A model generated the notes under the pieces. It searched no databases, had not been told where the DNA came from, and was given only the letters and a program-made list of their open reading frames with translations. From DASSUW01 sp963806395 (GTDB lineage: Bacteria > Actinomycetota > Thermoleophilia > Solirubrobacterales > Solirubrobacteraceae), in contig CAWDYI010000008.1 in the NCBI GenBank assembly GCA_963806395.1, forward strand, positions 186,001-250,000: a stretch of DNA of 64,000 nucleotides, read 5' to 3'. The translations under genes were made by a program, and so were the position numbers. Each line of letters starts with the position of its first letter. Position 1 is the first letter of the stretch. This document shows positions 35,334 to 43,138 of the stretch, piece by piece.

Positions 35334-35873
35334 ATGAGCGCCAACGATCCCTTCGCAGGCCTGCCCGACGTCCCGAGCTTCACCGTCACGAGCACGACGC
35401 TTACCGAAGGCGGCGGCACGCCCGCCGCGCAGATGTCCGGCATCTTCGGCGTCCCCGGCGGCGAGGACATCTCACCGCAGCTCTCATGGAGCGGCGCCCC
35501 CGAGGGCACCAAGAGCTACGCCGTCACGGTCTACGACCCCGACGCCCCGACGCAGTCGGGCTTCTGGCACTGGGCGATCGCGGACATCCCGTCCACGGTG
35601 ACGGAGTTGCCGGAGGGCGCGGGCGACGACACCGGCTCCGGCCTGCCCGAAGGCACGCTCCAGCTGCGCACCGACGCAGGCACGACGCGCTTCATCGGCG
35701 CAGCGCCGCCGGCCGGGCACGGCGAGCACCGCTACTTCTTCGTGATCCACGCCCTCGACGTCGAGAAGATCGGCGTCCCCGAGGACGCCACCCCGGCGTT
35801 CCTGAACTTCAACTTCCTCGGCCACATCCTCGGCCGCGCGATCCTGACCGTCACCGCGAAGATCACGGGCTGA
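35334..35873 (+). CDS. YbhB/YbcL-family PEBP protein
   Basis: Phosphatidylethanolamine-binding-protein fold; 179 residues. Core motifs: GEDISPQLSWSGAPEGTKSYAVT, DPDAPTQSGFWHWAIADIP (the DPDAP anion pocket and WHW), and a C-terminal GEHRYFFVIHALDVEKIGVPED. Bacterial members are of uncertain function; some act as inhibitors or ligand binders. No signal peptide, so cytoplasmic. ATG 35334 has a GGAG element 10-15 nt upstream. Stands alone between repeat A and a DHFR-like gene. Confidence 0.88.
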   Translation: MSANDPFAGLPDVPSFTVTSTTLTEGGGTPAAQMSGIFGVPGGEDISPQLSWSGAPEGTKSYAVTVYDPDAPTQSGFWHWAIADIPSTVTELPEGAGDDTGSGLPEGTLQLRTDAGTTRFIGAAPPAGHGEHRYFFVIHALDVEKIGVPEDATPAFLNFNFLGHILGRAILTVTAKITG

Positions 35874-36092
35874 TCATCGTCGCTGGCCGCGACGGCGCGT
35901 GTTCCGGACGGCGCAACTGGGCGGCCACGCCCTCTTGCTGGTCGTCCGGAGGAGAACCTTCCCCTTCGCACCAACAGGCCTTGAGATCACCCGAGGAATC
36001 GCACGTTCCGTCTCTCACGCTCGGGACACTCCTTTGCGCGCGAATCTTCCGACAGGCGATGATTCTCTGCGAGCGGGCGGGTTTCTACTGAC

Positions 36093-36650
36093 ATGACCGA
36101 TCGAAAAGTCGTCCTCAAGATGGTGATGTCCCTCGACGGCTTCGTCACCAGCCCGGATGGGACTCACGATTGGATGTTCGAATGGTTCGGCGGCGACTCG
36201 GGTGAGTGGAACCGCCGCGCGCTGGACGAGGCGGGCGTTCACGCGATGGGGCGCCGCAGCTACGAGATCATGGGGCCGCACTGGGCCGCGTCTGAGGGGC
36301 CGATCGCAACCGCGATGAACGAGAAGCCGAAGGCTGTCTTCTCCCGCACGTTGGAGAAGACGAAATGGGGACCGGTCGAGATCTTCGGCGGGGATCTGGG
36401 CGCAGCGATCGCGGAGCTGAAGGCTCGGGACGACGAAGGGACGATCCTGGTCCACGGCGGCCCCGACTTCGCCAAGTCGCTGACCCGCCTCGGCCTCGTC
36501 GACGAGTACCAGCTGACCACGGTCCCGATTGCGATCGGCGCGGGCCACAGCCCATTCGCCGACCTAGGAGAGCATCTGAAGCTGGACGTCGTCGAGGAGG
36601 AACGCTTCCAGAGCGGAGCACTCGCGCAGATCCTCGTGCCAAAGCCATAA
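36093..36650 (+). CDS. Dihydrofolate-reductase/RibD-C-like reductase
   Basis: 185 residues. RibD C-terminal/DHFR-like fold: KVVLKMVMSLDGFVTSPDGTHDW at the start, AMGRRSYEIMGPHWA, KAVFSRTLEKTKWGPVEI, and the nucleotide-binding GTILVHGGPDFAKSLTRLGLVDEYQL. NADPH-dependent reduction is expected; the substrate (pterin, pyrimidine or other) is unknown. Common in actinobacteria as single genes. Converges on the quinone-reductase-like gene, with a very strong terminator between them. Confidence 0.87.
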   Translation: MTDRKVVLKMVMSLDGFVTSPDGTHDWMFEWFGGDSGEWNRRALDEAGVHAMGRRSYEIMGPHWAASEGPIATAMNEKPKAVFSRTLEKTKWGPVEIFGGDLGAAIAELKARDDEGTILVHGGPDFAKSLTRLGLVDEYQLTTVPIAIGAGHSPFADLGEHLKLDVVEEERFQSGALAQILVPKP

Positions 36651-36805
36651 GCGACCGCCCCAACCGAACCGAGGTCCCGCTCAGGCCGGACGGTGGTGGG
36701 AAGAGTGGACAGAGCCGCGATGCTTTCCGGCTCGACGTGAGACCGGTCCAATCCCTGCCGTCGCCGAGATGACGAAAGGGGCACACCGCTTGCGGTCCCG
36801 TCCGT

Positions 36806-36838
36806 AGCGCTAGTCGCGCCGGCGGCGCGACTAGCGCT
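36806..36838. terminator. Bidirectional terminator, 15-bp perfect stem
   Basis: AGCGCTAGTCGCGCC (36806-36820) pairs perfectly with 36824-36838 around a GGC loop. It lies between convergent genes; the right arm contains the stop codon of the minus-strand gene. One of the longest perfect hairpins in the window. Confidence 0.85.
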
Positions 36839-37757
36839 CCTTATGGCGAACGCGGATGATCGTCTTCCCCTTGATCCGCTCGGTCGGGTTGAGGGCGGCG
36901 ACGGCGTCGTCGAGGGTCGCGACGTTGCCGATGTTGGTCCGCAGCCGTCCGTCCCGTACCCGCTGGACGATCTCACTCAGTTGGGCGCGATCGGACTCGA
37001 CGACGAAGTCGACTGCCAGGCCGTCGGCGGGCCGCGCCTCGGGCGGCCCTACGACGGTCACCAGGGTTCCTCCGGCCCGGATCAGGCTCGCGGACCGCTT
37101 CTGGATGTCTCCGCCGATGACGTCGAAGACCAGGTCGACGCCGCCGACGTCTTCCAGGGCGTCGTTCTCCAGATCGACGAACTCCTGCGCGCCGAAGTCG
37201 AGCGCCTTCTGGCGGTCGGCGGCGCGCCCAGTGCCGATGACGTACGCGCCGGCCTCACGTGCGAGTTGCGTCACCATCGTCCCGACTGCTCCGGCCGCGC
37301 CGTGCGCGAGGATGCTCTGCCCCGCCTGAAGGTGGCCGTGGTCGAACAGGCCCTGCCACGCGGTCAGGCCGGAGATTGGCAGGCTCGCGCCCACGGTGAA
37401 CTCGATGTCGCCCGGCAGCGGCGCGAGGTTGCGTGCCTCGATCGCGACGTACTCCGCCAGGGTGCCGTCGCGATGCCAGTCCGCGAGGCCGAACACCCGC
37501 TGTCCCACCGACACCCCCGTCGTGCCGTACCCGAGGGCGCTGACCACTCCGGCCAGCTCGTGCCCAGGGATCGACGGTGTTCGGTCACGCTCGCGGCGAT
37601 CGGTCCAGGTCGAGGGCCACGCCATCTCAGTCGGGACGAATCCCGACGCATGAACCTGAACGATGACGTCGTTTATCGCCGCCGGCGGCTCGGGCCGCTC
37701 GACCAGCGTCATCCCGGCCGTTCCCGCAGCCTCGTCCGTCACCACAATCGCCTTCAC
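36831..37757 (-). CDS. Zinc-independent quinone-oxidoreductase-like MDR protein
   Basis: 308 residues, medium-chain dehydrogenase/reductase family. N-terminal GroES-like part (VIVQVHASGFVPTEMAWPSTW, PSIPGHELAGVVSALGYG), then the Rossmann nucleotide site ILAHGAAGAVGTMVTQLAREAG. The cysteine zinc ligands of alcohol dehydrogenases are missing, which fits an NADPH quinone reductase. C-terminal GKTIIRV is typical. Substrate unknown. Single minus-strand gene; the 367 bases upstream (37758-38124) contain only one half of a 15-bp inverted repeat and nothing else I recognise. Confidence 0.88.
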   Translation of the reverse strand: MKAIVVTDEAAGTAGMTLVERPEPPAAINDVIVQVHASGFVPTEMAWPSTWTDRRERDRTPSIPGHELAGVVSALGYGTTGVSVGQRVFGLADWHRDGTLAEYVAIEARNLAPLPGDIEFTVGASLPISGLTAWQGLFDHGHLQAGQSILAHGAAGAVGTMVTQLAREAGAYVIGTGRAADRQKALDFGAQEFVDLENDALEDVGGVDLVFDVIGGDIQKRSASLIRAGGTLVTVVGPPEARPADGLAVDFVVESDRAQLSEIVQRVRDGRLRTNIGNVATLDDAVAALNPTERIKGKTIIRVRHKER

Positions 37758-38003
37758 CCGGGACCTCCCTATGGCTGGTCCGTTTATGCCTCCTGCGGAC
37801 GGCCGATCGCGACCACCCCGCGCGCCTCGTCATCGCGATCGGAGCTTTCCACACCGACGAATCGTTCCCGAGCCGATAGAAGAGTCAGCTCGCCGCCGGT
37901 CGCGGAGCCTTCACCTCACGTCGGACGTCACCGACAAGCCGGATCGGAAAACAGCAAGCCTGCCAGCGCTCGCGAGGCGCACTCGGCTGGGACTGCTGGA
38001 TTC

Positions 38004-38018
38004 CATGGAGGCTGTTGC
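38004..38018. repeat. 15-bp inverted repeat, left copy
   Basis: CATGGAGGCTGTTGC; its exact reverse complement is at 41556-41570. The pair brackets the cupin gene, the IS1182 remnant and the IS256 element. Could be ends of an older element, or chance. Confidence 0.35.
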
Positions 38019-38124
38019 ATAAAGCCACGCATAACAGCAGCGCCGCGGCTTGTGCATAGACCGCTCCGTCCAGGCTGAGGCGCCAGCCCGGCGTGAGGCG
38101 CTCGCACGAGGTAGGTACGGTTCA

Positions 38125-38481
38125 GTGGTCGTGGCAGCCGATCCAACAGAGACCGATCCCGACAAGTACAAGGTCGTATTCGAGAACGACCGCGTCCGCG
38201 TCCTTGAGTACCGCGATCGCCCGGGCGATCGCACTTCGCCGCACCGGCACCCTGACAGCGTCATGTTCACGTTGAGCACGTTCGAGCGCCGGTTGATCCA
38301 CGACGGAGAGCACCGCGACGTCGAGCTGGACTCGGGCCGGGTTAATTGGCTGGCGGCGCAGGAGCACAGCGGCGAGAACATCGGCAGCACTGAGACCCAC
38401 GTGTTGTTCGTGGAGTTGAAGGAGCCGCCGCCCCACCGGCCGGAGCGCACAGACGAACTAGGTCCTGACAGCGGCCCCTAA
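38125..38481 (+). CDS. Small cupin protein (BauB-like)
   Basis: 118 residues. YKVVFENDRVRVLEYRDRPGD, then RTSPHRHPDSVMFTLS, resembles the cupin group annotated as beta-alanine degradation BauB-like, but the second motif (SGRVNWLAAQEHSGENIGSTE) carries the remaining His. Function unproven. GTG 38125 is used because the family start is VVAADPTETDPDKYKVV; earlier in-frame starts add an unrelated segment. It lies just upstream of IS remnants, inside the interval bounded by the 15-bp inverted repeat, so it may be accessory. Confidence 0.72.
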   Translation: MVVAADPTETDPDKYKVVFENDRVRVLEYRDRPGDRTSPHRHPDSVMFTLSTFERRLIHDGEHRDVELDSGRVNWLAAQEHSGENIGSTETHVLFVELKEPPPHRPERTDELGPDSGP

Positions 38482-38517
38482 AACACCGGCGCGACGCGAT
38501 CACGCGCCGCCACCGCA

Positions 38518-38552
38518 TTAAGGCCGTCTGCGGATCAGTCCGGACGGCTTAA
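38518..38552 (+). other. Hairpin before the IS1182-like transposase
   Basis: TTAAGGCCGTC (38518-38528) pairs with GACGGCTTAA (38543-38552) with one bulge. It lies 13 nt before the ATG. Such leader hairpins can limit transposase translation, but it may also mark the element's left end. Confidence 0.4.
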
Positions 38553-38564
38553 GAGGATGCGTGG

Positions 38565-39976
38565 ATGGCGCAGAACTTCTTGGGGTGCGATCGCGAGCAG
38601 GCGTTCTTGTTGCCGCCGAGCGTGGATGAGTGGCTGCCGGCCGATCACTTCGCGCGGTTCGTGATCGCGGCGGTCGAGGCGATGGATCTGGCGGCGTTCT
38701 ACGCCGATTACCGCGCCGATGGCCATGGCCGTCCGGCGCACGATCCGGCGATGATGGTCGCGCTGTTGGTCTACGCCTACGCGCGCGGGCAGCGGTCCTC
38801 GCGCGTGATCGAGCGCGGCTGCATCGAGGACATCGCGTTCCGTGTGATCGCGGCGAACCGCCGGCCCGATCACTGCACGATCGCGCGGTTTCGTCAGCGC
38901 CACGAGACGGCGCTGGCCGAGCGTGTTCGGCGAGGTGCTGGCGCTGTGCGCCGAGGCCGGGCTGGCCGGCGTCGAGGTGCTCGCCGTCGACGGCACGAAG
39001 GTGCACGCCAACGCGTCTGAGCGCGCGACGCGCGACTACGAGCAGCTCGCCGAGGAGATCCTGCGCGGACGCCGGCGGAGGTCGACGCGGCCGAGGACGA
39101 GCAGTTCGGTGATCGCCGCGGCGACGAGCTGCCGCCCGAGCTGGCGACCGCGCAGCGGCCGGCGCAAGTGGCTGGATGGCGCCAAGCGCCGCCTCGACGC
39201 GCAGCGCGAGCAGGAGGCGCGCCCGATTCCGGCGCCACGCCGCGCGCGGGTGAAGGAGGCCAAGCGCCGCCTGGAAGAGGAGCTGTGGACCGAGCAGCGC
39301 GCCAACGACGCCTATGAGGCCTACCGGGCGCGCGGGGTGATGCGCGACGGCCGCCGCTTCGGTTCGCCGGCCAAGCCCTACACGCCGCCGCCCGAGCAGC
39401 CGGTCGGGAAGATCAACGTCACCGACCCCGACTCGCGCAACGTCAAGACGCCGCGCGGCTACGTGCAGGGCTACAACGCCCAGGCGGTCTGCAACGAGCA
39501 CCAGATCGTGGTCGCCGCCGAGGTCTCGGTCAGCTCGGCGGACTTCGGCCAGATGGGCCCGATGATCACCAAAGCCGAGCCGAACTCGCCGCGGCCGGGA
39601 TCACGGCCGCGCCCGGGGTCGTGCTCGCCGATGCCGGCTACTGGCACGGCGAGCAGATCGACGAGCTGATGGGCCGCGGCATCCAGGTCCTCGTCCCGCC
39701 CGACGCCGCCAGACGCAAGCGGCACCCGGCCGGGCTGGGACGGCGGCCGCTACGCATTCATGCGCCGCGTCCTTGAGACCGACGACCGGCGGCGAGCTCT
39801 ACCGCCAGCGCCAGCAGATGATCGAGCCGGTCTTTGCCGACACCAAGTTCAACCGCCGCATCGACCGCTTCCTGCGCCGCGGCCGATCAGCCGCCCGCTC
39901 GGAATGGCGACTGATCACCGCCAGCGGCAACCTCCTCAAGCTCCACCGCCACCAACTCCGACTCGCCAGCCCCTGA
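38565..39976 (+). pseudogene. IS1182-family-like transposase, decayed by several frameshifts
   Basis: Start MAQNFLGCDREQAFLLPPSV, with ADHFARFVIAAVEAMDL and RPAHDPAMMVALLVYAYARG, is typical of IS1182-type DDE transposases. The protein is then split over different frames: VFGEVLALCAEAGLAGVEVL (shift near 38922), AEVDAAEDEQFGDRRGDELP (39073-39158), RRKWLDGAKRRLDAQREQ, VVLADAGYWHGEQIDELMG (shift near 39585), GGRYAFMRRVLETDD and GELYRQRQQMIEPVFADTKF (shifts near 39715 and 39785). At least five indels, so it cannot be active. No clear terminal repeats were found. It lies directly left of the complete IS256 element. Confidence 0.88.
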
Positions 39977-40055
39977 GCGACGGGCCGCCGGCCAGCGGCC
40001 CGGAGATCCACCTATCGGCGCACCACCTCGCCGCGGCAATGACTCGATCGCTCGC

Positions 40056-40063
40056 CGCCTGAC
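40056..40063. repeat. Target-site duplication of the IS256 element, left (CGCCTGAC)
   Basis: Eight bases identical to 41475-41482 and directly abutting the terminal repeat. Confidence 0.85.
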
Positions 40064-40090
40064 GGTCACGTCCCGTAGCGTGGTGTAGGA
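40064..40090 (+). repeat. IS256 element left terminal inverted repeat
   Basis: 27 bp, beginning GGTCACGTCCCG and ending GCGTGGTGTAGGA. Confidence 0.9.
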
Positions 40091-40179
40091 CGGGATCGGA
40101 CGGAGCCTGCAGATGGTTCCGGCCACCGCGGCACTCATGATCGTCGGAGTTCTCACGCTTCGACGAAAGGAGGCCGGCG

Positions 40180-41415
40180 ATGGCCGGTCCGGACAGGATG
40201 ACGGTCGAGGAGGTCGTCAGGAAGGTGCTGCGCGATGAGCACGCGGACGTGATCCGCGAGTCGGTGAAGACGATCGCGCGCGAGCTGATGGAGGCCGAGG
40301 TGAGCGAGTTGATCGGGGCCGAGCTCGGCGAGCGTCGGCCTGAGGATCGCGCGACGCATCGCAACGGGTATCGGGCGCGGCGGTGGGACACCAGAGCGGG
40401 TGAGATCGAACTGCAGATCCCCAAGCTGCGGCAGGGCAGCTATTTCCCGTCGTTTCTGCAGCCGCGCAAGCGTTCTGAGCAGGCGTTGGTGAGCGTGGTC
40501 CAGCAGGCCTATGTCTGCGGCGTCTCAACGCGGCGGGTCGATCAGCTGGTGGAGAGCCTCGGACTGCGGATCTCCAAGTCTGAGGTCAGCCGGATCGCCG
40601 GGTTGCTGGACGAGCAGGTGCAGGCCTTTCGGCAGCGGCCGTTGGAGGGCCGCTACCCGTATCTGTTCGTCGACGCGAAGGTCGAGAAGGTCCGCGATGG
40701 TGGGCGGGTCGCGCGCAAGTGCGTGGTGATCGCGCATGCCGTCCATGAGACGGGCCGGCGCGAGATCATCGGCCTGGATGTCGGCGAGGCCGAGACCGAG
40801 GCGTTCTGGCGCGAGTTCCTCAGGAGCCTGGTCGCGCGCGGGCTGGTCGGCGTGCAACTGGCCATCTCAGACGCCCATCCCGGATTGAAGGCCGCCTTGG
40901 CCCAGGTACTCGGCGCTGCGTGGCAGCGCTGCACGGTGCACTTCCTGCGAGACCTGCGCGGTCACGTCCGCAAGGACCAGCACGACGCGCTGGGCGCGGT
41001 CATCCGCTCGATCTTCACCGCCGCCGATGGCACCCAAGCGCGCGAGCGATTGCGCGACGCGGTCGGGCAGCTCGAGCGGCGACTACCGAAGATCGCCGCG
41101 ATGCTCGAAGAGGCCGAAGAGGACGTGCTCGCCTTCTTCGCGTTCCCGGCCGAGCACTGGCCCAAGCTGCGCTCGACAAATCCGCTGGAGCGCTTTAACC
41201 GCGAGATCGGCCGACGCACCGACGTTGTCGGCATCTTCCCCGACGACAAGAGCCTGATCCGGCTGGTCTCGATGCTCGCGATCGAGGCCAATGACGAGTG
41301 GCTGGTCGGGCGCAGCTACATCAGCCAGAAATCGATGGGCACTCTCTTCGAGCGCGGATCCGAGACGGATATCCCCCTAGATCAGACAAAGGAGGTCGAG
41401 CTCATCGCGGCCTGA
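40180..41415 (+). CDS. IS256-family transposase (Mutator-like)
   Basis: 411 residues, full length. Mutator-type N-terminus (LMEAEVSELIGAELGERRPED, then HRNGYRARRWDTRAGEIELQ). The DDE triad can be placed: Asp165 (LFVDAKVEK), Asp231 (ISDAHPGL) and Glu337 (NPLERFNREI). The Cys-His element CTVHFLRDL lies between the second Asp and the Glu, as in the family. Ribosome site AAAGGAGG before ATG 40180. Catalyses cut-out/circle-type transposition. The open frame and intact triad suggest it can still work. Confidence 0.96.
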   Translation: MAGPDRMTVEEVVRKVLRDEHADVIRESVKTIARELMEAEVSELIGAELGERRPEDRATHRNGYRARRWDTRAGEIELQIPKLRQGSYFPSFLQPRKRSEQALVSVVQQAYVCGVSTRRVDQLVESLGLRISKSEVSRIAGLLDEQVQAFRQRPLEGRYPYLFVDAKVEKVRDGGRVARKCVVIAHAVHETGRREIIGLDVGEAETEAFWREFLRSLVARGLVGVQLAISDAHPGLKAALAQVLGAAWQRCTVHFLRDLRGHVRKDQHDALGAVIRSIFTAADGTQARERLRDAVGQLERRLPKIAAMLEEAEEDVLAFFAFPAEHWPKLRSTNPLERFNREIGRRTDVVGIFPDDKSLIRLVSMLAIEANDEWLVGRSYISQKSMGTLFERGSETDIPLDQTKEVELIAA

Positions 41416-41447
41416 GCCGCCACGCGTCACCGACGACTTGAGCGCGC

Positions 41448-41474
41448 TCCTACACCACGCCCCGGGACTTGACT
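41448..41474 (-). repeat. IS256 element right terminal inverted repeat
   Basis: 27 bp; reverse complement begins AGTCAAGTCCCG and ends GCGTGGTGTAGGA. Confidence 0.9.
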
Positions 41475-41482
41475 CGCCTGAC
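41475..41482. repeat. Target-site duplication of the IS256 element, right (CGCCTGAC)
   Basis: Matches 40056-40063 exactly. Confidence 0.85.
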
Positions 41483-41555
41483 CCCTCAGCGCGGTTCAGC
41501 GTCAACGTCCCCCGCACTCAAGATGACGACAACCGCCGCGCCTCAGCACCTTTGC

Positions 41556-41570
41556 GCAACAGCCTCCATG
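41556..41570. repeat. 15-bp inverted repeat, right copy
   Basis: GCAACAGCCTCCATG, reverse complement of 38004-38018. The stretch 41483-41726 otherwise holds nothing I recognise. Confidence 0.35.
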
Positions 41571-41726
41571 CAAACCGGTAGCTCGAGCGCCGCCGTCGCT
41601 GTCTCTCGCGTCCGTCGGCTCCAGGTCTTTGAGCCAGTGGCGGGATCTCACCGCCAAGCATCTCGTATCGCCGCCAAGATCAGGCGATCTCTACAGTCCG
41701 CTCGCTGTAGCTCCACCGGTTTGTTG

Positions 41727-41982
41727 CGAAGGCCGCCTCTCGGCGGTCTTTGTCGTTGTTCGGGCGTGGCTGGGGGTCCGCCGCGGCCCGCCCACCCGCA
41801 CGACCACTGCACCGGCGTGTGCTCGTTGGGCGGCCTCGGTAGGGGCGCTTCGGTGATCGGCTGCGTGGGCACGCTCCTTGTGAGGTCGCGAATCGGAGTA
41901 CCGGTCCCGGAACGGCGTTCCCCTGTCTCCGCGGATCGCTTGCGACCCGGGACCTGACTCAACGATTCGCTGCCTCCGGCGC
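41727..41982 (+). repeat. Dispersed intergenic repeat, copy B
   Basis: Begins with a terminator-like hairpin AAGGCCGCC/GGCGGTCTT followed by TGTCGTTGTT. It lacks the ~60-bp GC hairpin module of copies A, C and D, but keeps the CCGCCGCGGCCCGCCCA core and the whole second half (GATCGGCTGCGTGGGCACGC, GTCGCGAATCGGAGTACCGG, GACCTGACTCAACGATTCGC). It lies between the IS256 element and the PadR gene. Confidence 0.85.
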
Positions 41983-42054
41983 GTCAGGATCCGCCGCGCC
42001 GGTTGCGCCCGGAGCTTGGCGTCGTCGAGGCTCAGACCTGGACGTCCTTGCCGG

Positions 42055-42075
42055 CTATATCCGTAACGGATATAG
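42055..42075. promoter_or_regulatory. PadR operator candidate: 21-bp perfect palindrome
   Basis: CTATATCCGT (42055-42064), A, ACGGATATAG (42066-42075). It ends 8 nt before the GTG start of the PadR gene, so a bound repressor would cover the promoter -10/start region. AT-rich against a very GC-rich background. Confidence 0.8.
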
Positions 42076-42083
42076 TTCGACGC

Positions 42084-42428
42084 GTGAAACCGCTGACGCC
42101 GGCCGTCTTCCACATCCTCCTCGCGCTCTCGCGCGACGAGCTCCACGGCTACGCGATCATGAAGCAAGTCGAGAGCGACTCGATGCGGCGCGTCCCGATG
42201 GGTGCCGGCACGCTGTACGGATCACTCAGGCGGATGCTCGACGCGGGGCTGATCCGCGAGAGCGACAAGCGCGTCGATCCGGCGATCGACGACGAGCGGC
42301 GCATCTACTACGCGATCAGTGAAGCCGGCATGGATGCGCTTGCGACGGAGCTCGCGCGTTACGAGCACCTCGTGGACCTGGCGCGCGACAATCCTGCGTT
42401 CGCGATGCGGTCGGCTCATGCCACGTGA
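42084..42428 (+). CDS. PadR-family transcriptional repressor
   Basis: 114 residues. Winged-helix PadR layout: LTPAVFHILLALSRDELHGY, then AIMKQVESDS, then the recognition region MGAGTLYGSLRRMLDAGLIRES and the wing DDERRIYYAISEAGMDAL. GTG 42084 begins VKPLTPAV, the family start. The upstream palindrome suggests autoregulation. It overlaps the next membrane-protein gene by 11 nt, so both are one operon. Confidence 0.9.
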   Translation: MKPLTPAVFHILLALSRDELHGYAIMKQVESDSMRRVPMGAGTLYGSLRRMLDAGLIRESDKRVDPAIDDERRIYYAISEAGMDALATELARYEHLVDLARDNPAFAMRSAHAT

Positions 42429-42996
42429 TCGCACACGCGCCGCGTATCGGGCGCTCCTCAGCCTGTACCCACGGAGCTTCCGCAAGCGATTCGGGGAATC
42501 CATGGAGCAGACGTTCGACGATCTGCGCCGCGAGCGGAGCACCGCAGCCGGCGGCATGTTCGGCTTGGTCATCAGAACGTTTGTCGACACCTCGCTCGGC
42601 GTCGCCCGCGAGAACGTCGCCGCACTGTCTCGCGCAAAGCTCGCGCGCCATCATCGCTCTGCGCTGGTCGGGCTCCTGCTCTTCCTGCCGATCGGCATCC
42701 TCCTCCCAGCGATCTGGCTCGACATCGCGGTCGTTCGCGACGTGCTCACGGGCGATGGCGATCGGCCGAACGTCCTCGGCTTGACGGTCATCCTCGGAGG
42801 GCTGCTCCTGCTCCCAGCCGCGTTCGTCATCACCGTGTTGCCGATGCTGCGGAACGGGCCGGACCGCAAGCGGCGCGCGTATGCCGTGAACCTGCTCGTC
42901 TGCGCTGTCATCTCGATACCCATGGCGGCGACGCTCCTCGGCATCGGCGAGGAGATCTATCGATGCGAGATCCGCGGGACTGCGAACTGCGATTGA
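42418..42996 (+). CDS. PadR-linked membrane protein
   Basis: 192 residues. N-terminal RAAYRALLSLYPRSFRKRFG, then ESMEQTFDDL, is the soluble motif found at the start of PadR-associated permease-like proteins. Then three hydrophobic stretches (~81-100 ALVGLLLFLPIGILLPAIWL, ~120-142 LGLTVILGGLLLLPAAFVIT, ~158-177). There is no full permease domain, so it may be a small sensor or a partner of an ABC-type system. Overlaps the padR end by 11 nt and is presumably its target. Confidence 0.8.
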   Translation: MPRDRTRAAYRALLSLYPRSFRKRFGESMEQTFDDLRRERSTAAGGMFGLVIRTFVDTSLGVARENVAALSRAKLARHHRSALVGLLLFLPIGILLPAIWLDIAVVRDVLTGDGDRPNVLGLTVILGGLLLLPAAFVITVLPMLRNGPDRKRRAYAVNLLVCAVISIPMAATLLGIGEEIYRCEIRGTANCD

Positions 42997-43138
42997 CGGA
43001 CGCAGGCGTCAAGCCTCCTGACACTCGAGTGGCCCGAGTTTGATTCATGACGGCGCCGTGGCGAGCCCCGCGCGCGTCATATAGAACGCCCGGCAGGGGA
43101 GGGGGTCTCTATACCTTTTAGCGGGGGGAGGTATCAAC

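Larger units (their letters stand above)
40064..41474 (+). mobile_element. Complete IS256-family insertion sequence (1411 bp)
   Basis: Bounded by terminal inverted repeats 40064-40090 and 41448-41474 (23 of 27 positions match; the inner GCGTGGTGTAGGA is perfect) and flanked by the 8-bp direct repeat CGCCTGAC. It carries one full-length transposase. The exact duplication implies simple, fairly recent transposition. The landing site is just downstream of the IS1182 remnant. Confidence 0.93.
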
